Shown here piece by piece: positions 9,176 through 16,685 of a DNA stretch of 43,379 nt. This DNA is from Glo-17 sp964549735 (GTDB lineage Bacteria > Krumholzibacteriota > Krumholzibacteriia > LZORAL124-64-63). The notes below the pieces were generated by a model, which was not told where the DNA came from, searched no databases, and worked only from the letters and a program-made list of their open reading frames with translations. Location of the stretch: the NCBI GenBank assembly GCA_964549735.1, contig CAZJWO010000016.1, positions 1-43,379 of the forward strand, given 5' to 3'. Position 1 is the first letter of the stretch. Every line of letters begins with the position of its first letter. The position numbers and the translations under genes are program-made.

Positions 9176-9203
9176 TTGACAGGAGAATCACAGCCGATAG
9201 CGT
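9176..9203 (+). promoter_or_regulatory. Putative promoter of the tetR-multiheme cytochrome unit
   Basis: A perfect -35 box TTGACA (9176-9181) is followed after 16 nt by the weak -10 TAGCGT (9198-9203). If used, transcription starts near 9210, which rules out the upstream TTG at 9176 as a start codon and favours GTG 9212 or TTG 9251 for the regulator. Confidence 0.4.
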
Positions 9204-9250
9204 TGTGGTCGGTGAACGTTCGCTTACCTGCTCCTGCGGGGGTTCGCGCC

Positions 9251-9901
9251 TTGTCCTCGCACCATGCTGGCAACCGGCGCCGGGAAATCATCGAGCGGGC
9301 CTCCCCGCTGTTCTCGCGGCACGGGTACGCCGGGACTTCGATCCGCCTCATCGCCGGAGCGTGCGACATCACCGAGGCCGCCATCTACAGGCATTTCGAG
9401 AGCAAGCTGAGCCTCTACGAGGAAGTGCTGCGAGAAAAAGCCGCGGCGCACGACATCGCCGGCTATCTCGCGCAGCACAGACGGCGTGGAACCGTCCACG
9501 ACATCTTGACCGCCGTATCCCGACACATCATCGGTCTGACGCAGGCGGACCCCGATCTGATGCGGCTGGTATTCACCAACAGCCTCGACGACGGCGCCGT
9601 CGCCAAGGTCCTCTTCCAGGAGATCCGCCTGCCCTACGTCGAATTCCTGCGCCAGGAGTTCGCCGAGAGGATGGCGGCAGGCGAGATCATCCGGATCGAA
9701 CCCGCGCTGACGAGCCGCTGCTTCGTGGGTATGGTCATGGACTGCGCCCTCAACCTGGGCATCTGGGAGACTCTGCAACCCAGCGGCCACGCCCCCACCG
9801 ACGTCTACCTCAACTCCTCGATGATCATCGCGCGCGGTCTGTCGCGGCGGCTGCAGGCCTCGCAATCCAGTCCCAACCCATTCCCCGGGAGCGAATCATG
9901 A
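9251..9901 (+). CDS. TetR/AcrR-family transcriptional regulator
   Basis: About 216 residues. The N-terminal helix-turn-helix is clear: REIIERASPLFSRHGYAGTS, then the recognition segment ITEAAIYRHFESK. The C-terminal half is a helical ligand-binding domain of unknown specificity. The start is uncertain: no ATG is available. TTG 9251 puts the helix-turn-helix at the usual distance and has a G-rich stretch (GCGGGGG) upstream; GTG 9212 and TTG 9176 are alternatives. The stop overlaps the ATG of the multiheme lipoprotein (ATGA at 9898-9901), so the two are coupled and the regulator probably controls that unit or the conduit genes upstream. Confidence 0.87.
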   Translation: MSSHHAGNRRREIIERASPLFSRHGYAGTSIRLIAGACDITEAAIYRHFESKLSLYEEVLREKAAAHDIAGYLAQHRRRGTVHDILTAVSRHIIGLTQADPDLMRLVFTNSLDDGAVAKVLFQEIRLPYVEFLRQEFAERMAAGEIIRIEPALTSRCFVGMVMDCALNLGIWETLQPSGHAPTDVYLNSSMIIARGLSRRLQASQSSPNPFPGSES

Positions 9902-11475
9902 CGCAGCGAGCTGTTTCCGTCGTGCTACCGCTGCTGGTTCTGGCGGTCGTGCTCTGGGGGTGCGACAACGACACCTCCAACGATATCGTCGGACCAGGCG
10001 GCGCGCCTCAGAAATCGTGCCTCGGCTGCCACTCGAGCGAAGCGGCGCTCAAGGCGGCCCTCGGCTCGACCAAAGCGATCGTCGCCGTCGCGAACAAGGA
10101 CGACGGCTGAGGCGGCAGCGTGCCCGAGCTGGAAGCTTGGCAAAAAGTCATCATCACCGGCAACAACGGCAACGTGTTCCTCGCGAGCGTGCATGGGCCG
10201 AACTACAACGGCGACCTGCACCATCCGCTCTCCTGCCAGCACTGCCACGGCGGACAGCCCGACGGGTCGTTCGCGACCATGGCCGAAGCCCACGTCGGCT
10301 TGATCGCCGACCCCAGCGCCACGGGACCTTCCGGCTGCGTTGCCTGCCACGACGGAAGCGACGGGGTCCCCATGCGATCGGCGTGCGATGGCTGCCACGC
10401 CGAGATCGTGACACGAACAGCCAACAGCCTGCACACGACGCAGCAAGGTTACTTCACCGCGATCGAGCAGCGCGGCGGCATGTTCACGGCGAGCCACGAG
10501 CCGTGGTTCGAGGCCCGCTGCGCCGGCTGCCACACGACCTGCAGCCAATGCCATATCAGCCGCCCGAAGAGCGTCGGCAGCGGGTTCATGCTGCGCGGCG
10601 GCGTCACGTTGAGTTCCCATCGATTCTACCGGACGCCCGACATGTCCGAGCAGTGCACGGCATGCCACGGCACGCGCGTCGGCGACGACTACCGCGGCGT
10701 GCTGACCGGCCAGCCGGACGTGCACTTCAGCCGCGGCATGCATTGCGTGGCGTGCCATAGCGCCGGCGAATTGCACGGCGACGGCACGGCCTACGAGCAC
10801 CGTTACCAGGTCGCCGCCATGCCCCGCTGCACCGACTGCCACGCCGGCGACGTGGCGATCGCGGCCGGGCAGGCCTGCGCCTCCTGCCATCCCGACCATC
10901 CGACCGACCACGCCCGGCGCGACATCCCCGCGGCGGACATCCATCATGCCCACCACCTCGCGCAGACCGGCGCCTGCGACAACTGCCACCACCAGGGACC
11001 GCCGGCGCGCAACCTGCCGACGCTGCAGTGCCAGGCCTGCCACTCGCAGCCCTACAAGAACTGCACGAACTGCCACGACCATACGCTCGAGCCGGGCCAC
11101 ACCGGCTTCGCGATCGAGCCGAGCACCATCCAGTTCAAGCTCGCGCGCAATCCCAGCCCCTACCGGCAGGAGCACGACATCGCCGTCGTCCGCCACGCCG
11201 CCGTCTCCCCGCAGACCTATGCCAACTGGGGGCTCGAACTGCCTGGCTTCGAGAACAATCCGACCTGGCTGTATTCCTCGCCGCACAACATCCGCAAGAA
11301 CACCGCTCAGACCGCGCCGGTCGCCGGCGAGAGCTGCAGCTTCAGCTGTCACCAGTCGGCCACCGGGCCCGAGGGCGTGCTGCTGCGCGCAGCCGATCTC
11401 GGCGCGGCCGGATCGCCGACCTACAACGCGAACATCGGCATCGTCATTCCCGACGGTTGGCCGACCAAGAAATAG
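9898..11475 (+). CDS. Multiheme c-type cytochrome lipoprotein with one in-frame UGA (selenocysteine candidate or nonsense)
   Basis: Read through a single TGA at 10108-10110 (codon 71), this frame encodes 525 residues. Before the TGA are a lipoprotein signal with Cys22 in LWGC and one CXXCH (CLGCH). After it come twelve more CXXCH sites and a CX3CH (CSFSCH), with no other disruption over 1.36 kb. The downstream part alone could start at GTG 10120 but would have no signal peptide, and haem c is attached only after export, so it is unlikely to be a separate gene. The flanking residues, DDG-UGA-GGSVPELEAW, would accept either Trp (TGG to TGA) or selenocysteine; a fitting hairpin follows the UGA. 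Coupled to tetR by ATGA. Likely an extracytoplasmic electron carrier. A recent nonsense mutation or base error remains possible. Confidence 0.8.
10108..10140 (+). promoter_or_regulatory. In-frame UGA with downstream hairpin resembling a bacterial SECIS
   Basis: After UGA (10108-10110), CCGAGCT (10124-10130) pairs with AGCTTGG (10134-10140): 7 bp including one G.U, around loop GGA. The loop starts 20 nt after the UGA and opens with GG. Described general constraints for bacterial SECIS elements are an apical loop about 16-37 nt from the UGA, a short upper stem, and a G among the first two loop bases; this hairpin meets them. Hairpins of this size also arise by chance in GC-rich DNA, and selA/B/C are not in the window. 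Confidence 0.4.
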
Positions 11476-11486
11476 GGTGAGCTAGC

Positions 11487-11510
11487 GGCCGGGTTCTGGC
11501 GAGCCCGGCC
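11487..11510 (+). terminator. Hairpin between the multiheme cytochrome and rhodanese genes
   Basis: GGCCGGGTT (11487-11495) pairs with AGCCCGGCC (11502-11510), 9 bp with one G.U, around a 6-nt loop and without a T-tract. It may be an attenuating or 3'-end-stabilising hairpin inside the operon rather than a full terminator. Confidence 0.45.
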
Positions 11511-11578
11511 AACGCACGGAGAGCGGAAGGACCGTTCGACGTTGACCAGGCCCGCTGGGCCGCGACAAGGAGTGGACA

Positions 11579-12577
11579 ATGATTCTGCGCAAGTCCTGGC
11601 TGATCTTGATGCTGGTTGCCCTGATGGCGCTCTGGGGCTGTTCCGACGACGACGGCAACGGCACACCCAGCGAGACGCCATTCGAGGTGGTTGCCGAAGT
11701 TGTCGGAGCGATCATCAACAACAACGCCGTCACGCCCCGCGTCCTCGGGGTCGACGCCCTCTACAACGGCCTGCAGGAGACTCCGCCGGCCTATACGGTC
11801 ATCGATATCCGGGCGCGGACCGACTACGATGCGGGTCACATCCCGGGCGCCTATCACAGCACGCTGGCCACGCTGCAGACCGACCTCGGCTCGATCCCCG
11901 CGGACAAGCCGTACGTCGTGGTCTGCTACACCGGCCAGTCGGCCGGCCATGCCAAGCTGGCCATGGAAGTGCTCGGCTATGAGCCGGTCTACAGCCTCGG
12001 CTGGGGCATGTGCTCCTGGAACAGCACCCTGGCGGGCAGATGGACGAACAACTGCGCCAACCTCTTGACGAACCCGGAAACCACGAACCAGAACGCCAAC
12101 CTCACCACGCACGACTTCCCGGTGTTGTCGGGATCGAACAGCACCATCGTGGCCGATCGCGTGGCCGCGATGCTGGCGGGCGGTTTCAAGGGCATCGGCT
12201 TCGCGGCGATGCAGGCCAATCTGGACGACTACTTCATCGTCAACTATCACAGTCTGGCGGACTACCTCGGCGACAACGTCGCGGTCAGCGGCATCCCCGG
12301 CCATATCCCCGGGGCGTTCCAGTTCACCCCGTACCAAAGCCTCGGCATCGATCAGATGCTGGACAAACTGCCCTCGGACGACACGCCGATCGTGGTCTAC
12401 TGCTGGACCGGCCAGCATTCCAGCCAGGTGGCGGCTTACCTGAACATGTTGGGTTACAACGCCTATAGCCTCACGTTCGGCGTCAACAACTTGTTCCACG
12501 ATCAGCTGATCACCAACAAGTGGAATGCCGCGACGCTGTCGCGCGACTATCCGCTGGACCCGCCTGTGACCCCCTAG
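11579..12577 (+). CDS. Tandem-rhodanese-domain lipoprotein
   Basis: 332 residues. A lipoprotein signal ends at Cys21 (ALWGC), so the protein is anchored outside the cytoplasm. Two rhodanese domains follow. The first (about 70-145) has VIDIRARTDYDAGHIPGA and active-site loop CYTGQS (Cys116). The second (about 218-315) has GHIPGAFQF and CWTGQH (Cys275). Keeping the Cys in both repeats is unusual, since tandem rhodaneses often have one inactive half. Rhodaneses carry persulfide (some also bind selenium). A rhodanese lipoprotein beside multiheme cytochromes recalls the Ext electron-conduit operons of Geobacter (ExtH); that comparison is inference. AAGGAG lies at 11567-11572. Confidence 0.88.
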   Translation: MILRKSWLILMLVALMALWGCSDDDGNGTPSETPFEVVAEVVGAIINNNAVTPRVLGVDALYNGLQETPPAYTVIDIRARTDYDAGHIPGAYHSTLATLQTDLGSIPADKPYVVVCYTGQSAGHAKLAMEVLGYEPVYSLGWGMCSWNSTLAGRWTNNCANLLTNPETTNQNANLTTHDFPVLSGSNSTIVADRVAAMLAGGFKGIGFAAMQANLDDYFIVNYHSLADYLGDNVAVSGIPGHIPGAFQFTPYQSLGIDQMLDKLPSDDTPIVVYCWTGQHSSQVAAYLNMLGYNAYSLTFGVNNLFHDQLITNKWNAATLSRDYPLDPPVTP

Positions 12578-12610
12578 CGATCACGTGCCGCAAGCCGGCC
12601 GTCGCGCGGC

Positions 12611-12636
12611 GGGGAGGATCCGACAGGATCCTCCCC
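12611..12636. terminator. Bidirectional hairpin terminator between the rhodanese and HD genes
   Basis: A perfect 11-bp stem (GGGGAGGATCC with GGATCCTCCCC) closes a GACA loop, 34 nt after the rhodanese stop and between convergent genes. Confidence 0.7.
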
Positions 12637-12709
12637 GTCTCCAGGACGCTGGCCGATCGATGCGGCGCCGGTGCCGGCAGACGCGCGCGGCCTGCGCAGC
12701 CGCCGCCGT

Positions 12710-13291
12710 TCACAATCCCAACTCGTCGGCCACCGACGCCAGCGCGGCGAGCACGTGCGCGATCACCTCGTCCTGCTCCAGACCCAGCGCGGCGGCGCCC
12801 GCGGCGATCTCCTCGCGGCTCACCTTGGCGGCGAAGTCCTTCTTCTTGAGCTTCTTGCGCACCGAGCGGACCTCGACCTGGGCGATCTTGCGCTCCGGGG
12901 TGACCATCGCGCAGGCCATGCAGAAGCCGCACAACTCGTCCACCGCGAAGAGCCAGCGCGCGCAGTCCGTCTCGCGCGGAACCCCGGCGTGGCTCGCGTG
13001 CGAGAGCACGGTTCGTACGAAACCCTCGGGATAACCGGCGGCCCGCAGGATCTCGGCGCCTTTCAGCGGGTGGTCCGCCATGTCGGGGTAGCGTTCGTAA
13101 TCGAAGTCGTGGATCAAGCCCACGGCGCCCCAGTAGGCCTCGTCGCCGCCGGCCCGCCGGGCCGCGGCGCGCATCGCCGCTTCGACGGCGTAGGCGTGGC
13201 GGCGCAGCGAATCGCCGCGCGTGTGCTCGTGCAAGAGCGCCAGGACGCGCCCGCGGTCGTAGAGATCCGTCTGTGCTGGTCGATCGGTCAC
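12710..13291 (-). CDS. HD-domain (HDIG-type) hydrolase
   Basis: 193 residues. Metal-binding HD pattern: His32 (RRHAYAVE), the doublet His61-Asp62 (LIHDFDYERYP) and His74. Such stand-alone HDIG proteins are often annotated as hydrolases of unknown substrate; the fold suggests phosphohydrolase activity. A Lys-rich segment (KKLKKKDF) follows near residue 147. The start is GTG at 13291, chosen for GGAGG six bases upstream. Divergent from the DUF2064 gene across a 196-nt spacer that contains an AT-rich pocket (about 13411-13436) where promoters could lie, although no box pair there is convincing. Confidence 0.8.
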   Translation of the reverse strand: MTDRPAQTDLYDRGRVLALLHEHTRGDSLRRHAYAVEAAMRAAARRAGGDEAYWGAVGLIHDFDYERYPDMADHPLKGAEILRAAGYPEGFVRTVLSHASHAGVPRETDCARWLFAVDELCGFCMACAMVTPERKIAQVEVRSVRKKLKKKDFAAKVSREEIAAGAAALGLEQDEVIAHVLAALASVADELGL

Positions 13292-13487
13292 GGAACACCT
13301 CCGAGGAAATGGGGGTCGGGAACCCGGGCTCCGGTGCCTGCCGGCCTGCCGATGCGGTCGCCGGACGCCCAGGCCGCATGGCGAGTCAGCAGATTTCGGA
13401 CTACCTGTCAGGTTTGGTTTGTGTTAATTTATCAAACACGGCGCGGGCCTGGCCGCAAGGTTCGGCAACCGGGAGCGCAGACGCGAC

Positions 13488-14129
13488 ATGGCCGACCACC
13501 TCATCCTGATGACCAGCTACCCCGTCGTCGGCGAGAGCAAGGCCCGGTTCGTCCCCGCCCTCGGGCCCCGCGGGGCGGCGCGCCTGCACCGGACGCTCGT
13601 CGAGTACACGGTCGCGGTCGGGCGGTCCTGGCGCGCCGAGCAGGCGCGGCGCGAGGTCGTCATCGCCTGCGAAGGGGCCACCGTCGGCGAGTTCAAGGCC
13701 TGGCTCGGCGAAGACCTCTCCTACGAGTTGCAGAGCGGCGGCAGCCTCGGCGCCCGCCTCGCCGTCTCCTCGGTCCGCGCGCTGAGCCGCGGCGCCGACC
13801 GCGTCGTGCTCAGCGGCGCCGACTGTCCGGACCTGGACGCGACGCAGGTCGCCCGCGCCTTCTTCGGCCTGGATCACACCGATTGCGTCGTCGGACCGAA
13901 CCATACCGGCGGCTACTACCTCATCGGGCTGGTCGCCCCCACGCCCGCGCTGTTCGCCGGCATCCCCTGGGGCACCGGCGCGGTGCTCAGCCGCACGCTG
14001 GCGACCGCCCGGCGCGAGAACCTGCGCGTGGGCCTCCTGCCCACGCTGCCGGTCATCGGCGGCCCGCGGGACCTGATCCACGCCGCCGGGTTGCTGGCGG
14101 TCCATCCGCTCTCCGACCCCGTGGTCTGA
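13488..14129 (+). CDS. DUF2064 / TIGR04282-family glycosyltransferase-like protein
   Basis: 213 residues with a GT-A-like nucleotide-binding start (MTSYPVVGESKARFVPALGP, the family's P-x-x-G-x-x-K pattern) and LSGADCPDLD in place of the metal-binding acidic motif, then GPNHTGGYYLIGL. These match the TIGR04282 group of predicted nucleotidyl- or glycosyl-transferases, whose substrate is unknown to me. ATG 13488 is preceded by GGGAGCGC at 13471-13478. No operon partner: both neighbours are on the opposite strand. Confidence 0.8.
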   Translation: MADHLILMTSYPVVGESKARFVPALGPRGAARLHRTLVEYTVAVGRSWRAEQARREVVIACEGATVGEFKAWLGEDLSYELQSGGSLGARLAVSSVRALSRGADRVVLSGADCPDLDATQVARAFFGLDHTDCVVGPNHTGGYYLIGLVAPTPALFAGIPWGTGAVLSRTLATARRENLRVGLLPTLPVIGGPRDLIHAAGLLAVHPLSDPVV

Positions 14130-14155
14130 CTCCGCCGGCCGACATCCGGGCCGTC

Positions 14156-14179
14156 ACAGCTCCAATTACAGCTCCAATT
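14156..14179. repeat. Perfect 12-bp tandem duplication across a stop codon
   Basis: ACAGCTCCAATT occurs twice in direct succession (14156-14167 and 14168-14179). Read on the minus strand it ends the YgjP-like gene as Glu-Leu-Glu-Leu-TAA, followed by Leu-Glu-Leu-TGA, so the duplication placed a second stop four codons on. Confidence 0.85.
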
Positions 14180-14891
14180 CGCTGCCGTGTTCGCGCAACC
14201 AGGCCATATGCCGGTCGTGGTCGGGGCAATGCCTGCGCACGCGCTCGCGCCAGCGCGGTCCGTGGTCGAGGTGCGCGAGGTGGCAGAGTTCGTGGACCAC
14301 GACCGCGTCGACGACCGCGGGCGCGGCCATGACCAGCCGATAGCAATAGGAGATCGTGCCGCGCGCCGAGCAGCTGCCCCAGCGGCTGGTCCGCTCGCCG
14401 ACCAGGATGCGCCGCGGGCGCAGGCCGACCTCCGCGGCCAGCAGCCGAGTGCGTTCGCTCAGGTGCGGGGTCGCGAACCCGCGCAGCCAGCGCGCGAGGA
14501 CCGGCCGCGGATCGAGCAGCTCCGCTGGCGGCAGCTGCATCAGCAACCGGTCGTCGCCGAGCGAGATCCGGCGGCGGACCCGGCCCGCGGCCAGCGCCTG
14601 CAATTCGAGCGCGCGGGCGCGGCCGAGCAGCGGCAGCTCGCATCCGGTCGCCCAGCTGCGCACCCGCGGCCCATCCCAGACGCCGTGCTCGGTGACCTGC
14701 GCGGCGAGCCAGTCGCCGGCGCTGTCCAGCAGCGCGACCACGTCGCGCCTGGTCGCCCAGCGCGGCATGACCACCTCGGCGCCGCGGCGCCTGCTGACCA
14801 CGAGACGCAGATGGCGCGCGCGACCGCTGCGGCGCAGGAGCAGGCGCAGCGGACGGCCGTGCAGCAGGTGGACCTCGGTGCGGGGGGACAT
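14166..14891 (-). CDS. YgjP-like (DUF45, M48-related) zinc metallopeptidase
   Basis: 241 residues. The zinc site HELCHLAH (His200, Glu201, His204) plus His210 and the family signature RTSRWGSCS at ~168-176 identify the YgjP/DUF45 family. No signal peptide is seen, so it is probably cytoplasmic. ATG 14891 was preferred over a TTG at 14918 because it is ATG; the nearest AAGGAG is 13 nt upstream, a little far. The C-terminus is altered by the tandem duplication listed separately. Divergent from the MtfA-like gene. Confidence 0.85.
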   Translation of the reverse strand: MSPRTEVHLLHGRPLRLLLRRSGRARHLRLVVSRRRGAEVVMPRWATRRDVVALLDSAGDWLAAQVTEHGVWDGPRVRSWATGCELPLLGRARALELQALAAGRVRRRISLGDDRLLMQLPPAELLDPRPVLARWLRGFATPHLSERTRLLAAEVGLRPRRILVGERTSRWGSCSARGTISYCYRLVMAAPAVVDAVVVHELCHLAHLDHGPRWRERVRRHCPDHDRHMAWLREHGSELEL

Positions 14892-14942
14892 CGCGAAACG
14901 GCGGCTCCTTGCGGGCAACGGTCGGGCGACCGGCGAAGAGTG

Positions 14943-14986
14943 CCAGGATCGAGCATTGACCGCAAGCGCTGTTCGTCCGATCCTGG
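14943..14986. promoter_or_regulatory. Inverted repeat in the divergent YgjP/MtfA spacer
   Basis: CCAGGATCG (14943-14951) and CGATCCTGG (14978-14986) form perfect 9-bp arms 26 nt apart, with a TTGACC box (14956-14961) between them. It could be an operator for the divergent peptidase genes or a hairpin; nothing in the window names the regulator. Confidence 0.35.
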
Positions 14987-15016
14987 GTCGCGAATCGCCG
15001 CACCGGGAGGCAAGCG

Positions 15017-15787
15017 ATGTTCCTGCTGCGCGGCCGGCGCCGGCGCAAGCTGCTCGAGATTCCGCTGACCGGACAGCAGCGGCAGTTGCTGCACGCCGTC
15101 GCGCCGCTCTGCGCGTCGGTGCCGGCGGCCTTGCGGCCCCGCCACGAAGGGGTCGTCCAGGTGCTGCTGGCCGAGAAGCACTTCGAAGGCGCCGGCGGCC
15201 TGGAGCCGACCGAGGCGATGCGCCTGGCCGTCGCCGGCCAGGCTGCGCTGCTGCAGTTGCGCGGCGGCGCCGACTACTACCCCGGACTCGACACCGTGCT
15301 GATCTATCCCGAGACCTTCGTCGTCGAGCAGGCCGAACCCGACGAGCACGGCGTCGTGCACGAGGGCCCGGACGAGCGCGCCGGCGAGTCGTGGCAGCGC
15401 GGCGTGGTCGTCCTCAGCTGGCAGGACGCCGACAGGGAAGCCCGGCAACGGGACGGCTACAACGTCGTGCTGCACGAATTCGCCCACCAGCTCGACGACC
15501 AGACGGGCGAGGCCGATGGCACGCCGCTCCTGCCCTCGGCCGACCTCGCGGCGCGCTGGCCCGACGTCTTCCAGGCCGCCTACGAACGGCACCAGCGCAA
15601 TCTGCGGCGCAGCCGTGAAGTGCTGTTCGATGCCGACGCCGCAGAGAGCCCGACCGAATTCTTCGCCACGGCCGTCGAGCTGTTCTTCGAGCTGCCGCGC
15701 GACTTGCGGCAGGAATTCGGCGATGTCTACCGCATCCTGGCGGAATATCTCGAACTCGACCCGGCCGCCTGGTCGGCGCCGATCTGA
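15017..15787 (+). CDS. MtfA-like zinc peptidase (M90 family)
   Basis: 256 residues. The gluzincin motif HEFAHQLD (His153, Glu154, His157) and a downstream Glu214 in SPTEFFATAVELFF match MtfA, which in E. coli has zinc ligands at about the same positions. E. coli MtfA binds the repressor Mlc and affects glucose uptake; whether that applies here is unknown. GGGAGG lies 9-14 nt before the ATG. It is followed 27 nt later by a DUF4197 lipoprotein, probably co-transcribed. Confidence 0.88.
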   Translation: MFLLRGRRRRKLLEIPLTGQQRQLLHAVAPLCASVPAALRPRHEGVVQVLLAEKHFEGAGGLEPTEAMRLAVAGQAALLQLRGGADYYPGLDTVLIYPETFVVEQAEPDEHGVVHEGPDERAGESWQRGVVVLSWQDADREARQRDGYNVVLHEFAHQLDDQTGEADGTPLLPSADLAARWPDVFQAAYERHQRNLRRSREVLFDADAAESPTEFFATAVELFFELPRDLRQEFGDVYRILAEYLELDPAAWSAPI

Positions 15788-15814
15788 CCGCGGCGAACCA
15801 GAGGAGGATGGCAG

Positions 15815-16537
15815 ATGCCGAAACGGATCGTGAGCCTGCTCGTGGCGAGCGCCTTGCTTGGCGGCGGCGGCTGCGCGGGCATGTCCGACCTCGACCTCGG
15901 CGGCGTGCTGGGCGGCGGCCCGGCTCCGCTGGACGAGCGCACGGTCATCGCCGGCCTGAAGGAGGCGCTCAGCGTCGGCACCGAGCGCACGGTCGCGCGG
16001 ACCAGCCGCCGAGACGGCTACCTCGCCGACGCGCTGCTGCGCATCGCGCTGCCGGCGGCGATCCAGGACGCGGCCCCCACGCTGCGCAGCCTCGGCCTCG
16101 GCGGCAGACTCGACGAGCTCGAGGTCTCCATGAACCGCGCGGCGGAGCTGGCGGCCAAGGAGGCGACCGGACTCTTCGTCGAGACCGTCCGCGGCATGAC
16201 CGTTCAGGACGCCTGGGGCATCCTGCGCGGCCATGACACGGCCGCCACCGAATTCTTCCGCGAGCGCACTGTCGCGGCGTTGACGTCCCGCTATCGCCCG
16301 CTCGTGCAGACCAGCCTGCGCGAGGTCGGCGGCTACGCGCAGTTCGAGGACCTCAGCCAGCGCGTCGCCGCGCTGCCGCTGGTCGAGCTGCCGGACCTCG
16401 ATCTCGTGGGCTACGTGACCGACCGCGCGCTATCGGGGCTGTTCACGGTGCTGGGCCAGGAGGAGCAGCGGATCCGCGCCGATCCGCTGGCGCGCACGAC
16501 GGCTCTGCTGCAGCGGGTATTCGGCAGCCCGCAATGA
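15815..16537 (+). CDS. DUF4197 lipoprotein
   Basis: 240 residues. A lipoprotein signal ends at Cys20 (GGGGC). The rest is Ala/Leu/Arg-rich helices, with the segments GLKEALSVGTERTV, YLADALLRIALP and FFRERT typical of DUF4197. No function is established for the family to my knowledge. The AGAGGAGG before the start at 15815 is well placed. Likely in one transcript with mtfA. Confidence 0.82.
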   Translation: MPKRIVSLLVASALLGGGGCAGMSDLDLGGVLGGGPAPLDERTVIAGLKEALSVGTERTVARTSRRDGYLADALLRIALPAAIQDAAPTLRSLGLGGRLDELEVSMNRAAELAAKEATGLFVETVRGMTVQDAWGILRGHDTAATEFFRERTVAALTSRYRPLVQTSLREVGGYAQFEDLSQRVAALPLVELPDLDLVGYVTDRALSGLFTVLGQEEQRIRADPLARTTALLQRVFGSPQ

Positions 16538-16606
16538 GTCGAAAGACATCCGCTCGGGCCCGCGACCAAGCGAACGCCACCGCTACGGAATGCGGCGGCA
16601 GCATGC

Positions 16607-16680
16607 CGCGTGGTGTGGGGCCGGGGCGGCGTACTCCGCAGCGAAGCGAGGACATCGCCGCTCCGGCCCCGCACCACGCG
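16607..16680. repeat. 25-bp inverted repeat between DUF4197 and guaB
   Basis: Arms 16607-16631 and 16656-16680 pair over 25 positions with only two wobble pairs, around a 24-nt loop. It ends five bases before the guaB stop in the space between convergent genes. It is much longer than a normal terminator stem and lacks a T-tract; a bidirectional terminator or REP-like element are both possible. Confidence 0.75.
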
Positions 16681-16685
16681 GCGCT

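Noticed and set aside
9176..9250. TTG 9176 as the TetR start
   Set aside because: It coincides with the TTGACA -35 candidate, has no Shine-Dalgarno, and adds about 25 residues before the normal start of the helix-turn-helix.
10120..11475. Separate gene starting at GTG 10120 with TGAGG upstream
   Set aside because: It would encode a cytochrome with 12 CXXCH sites and no signal peptide, and it is in the same frame as the lipoprotein start at 9898; one gene with an internal UGA is simpler.
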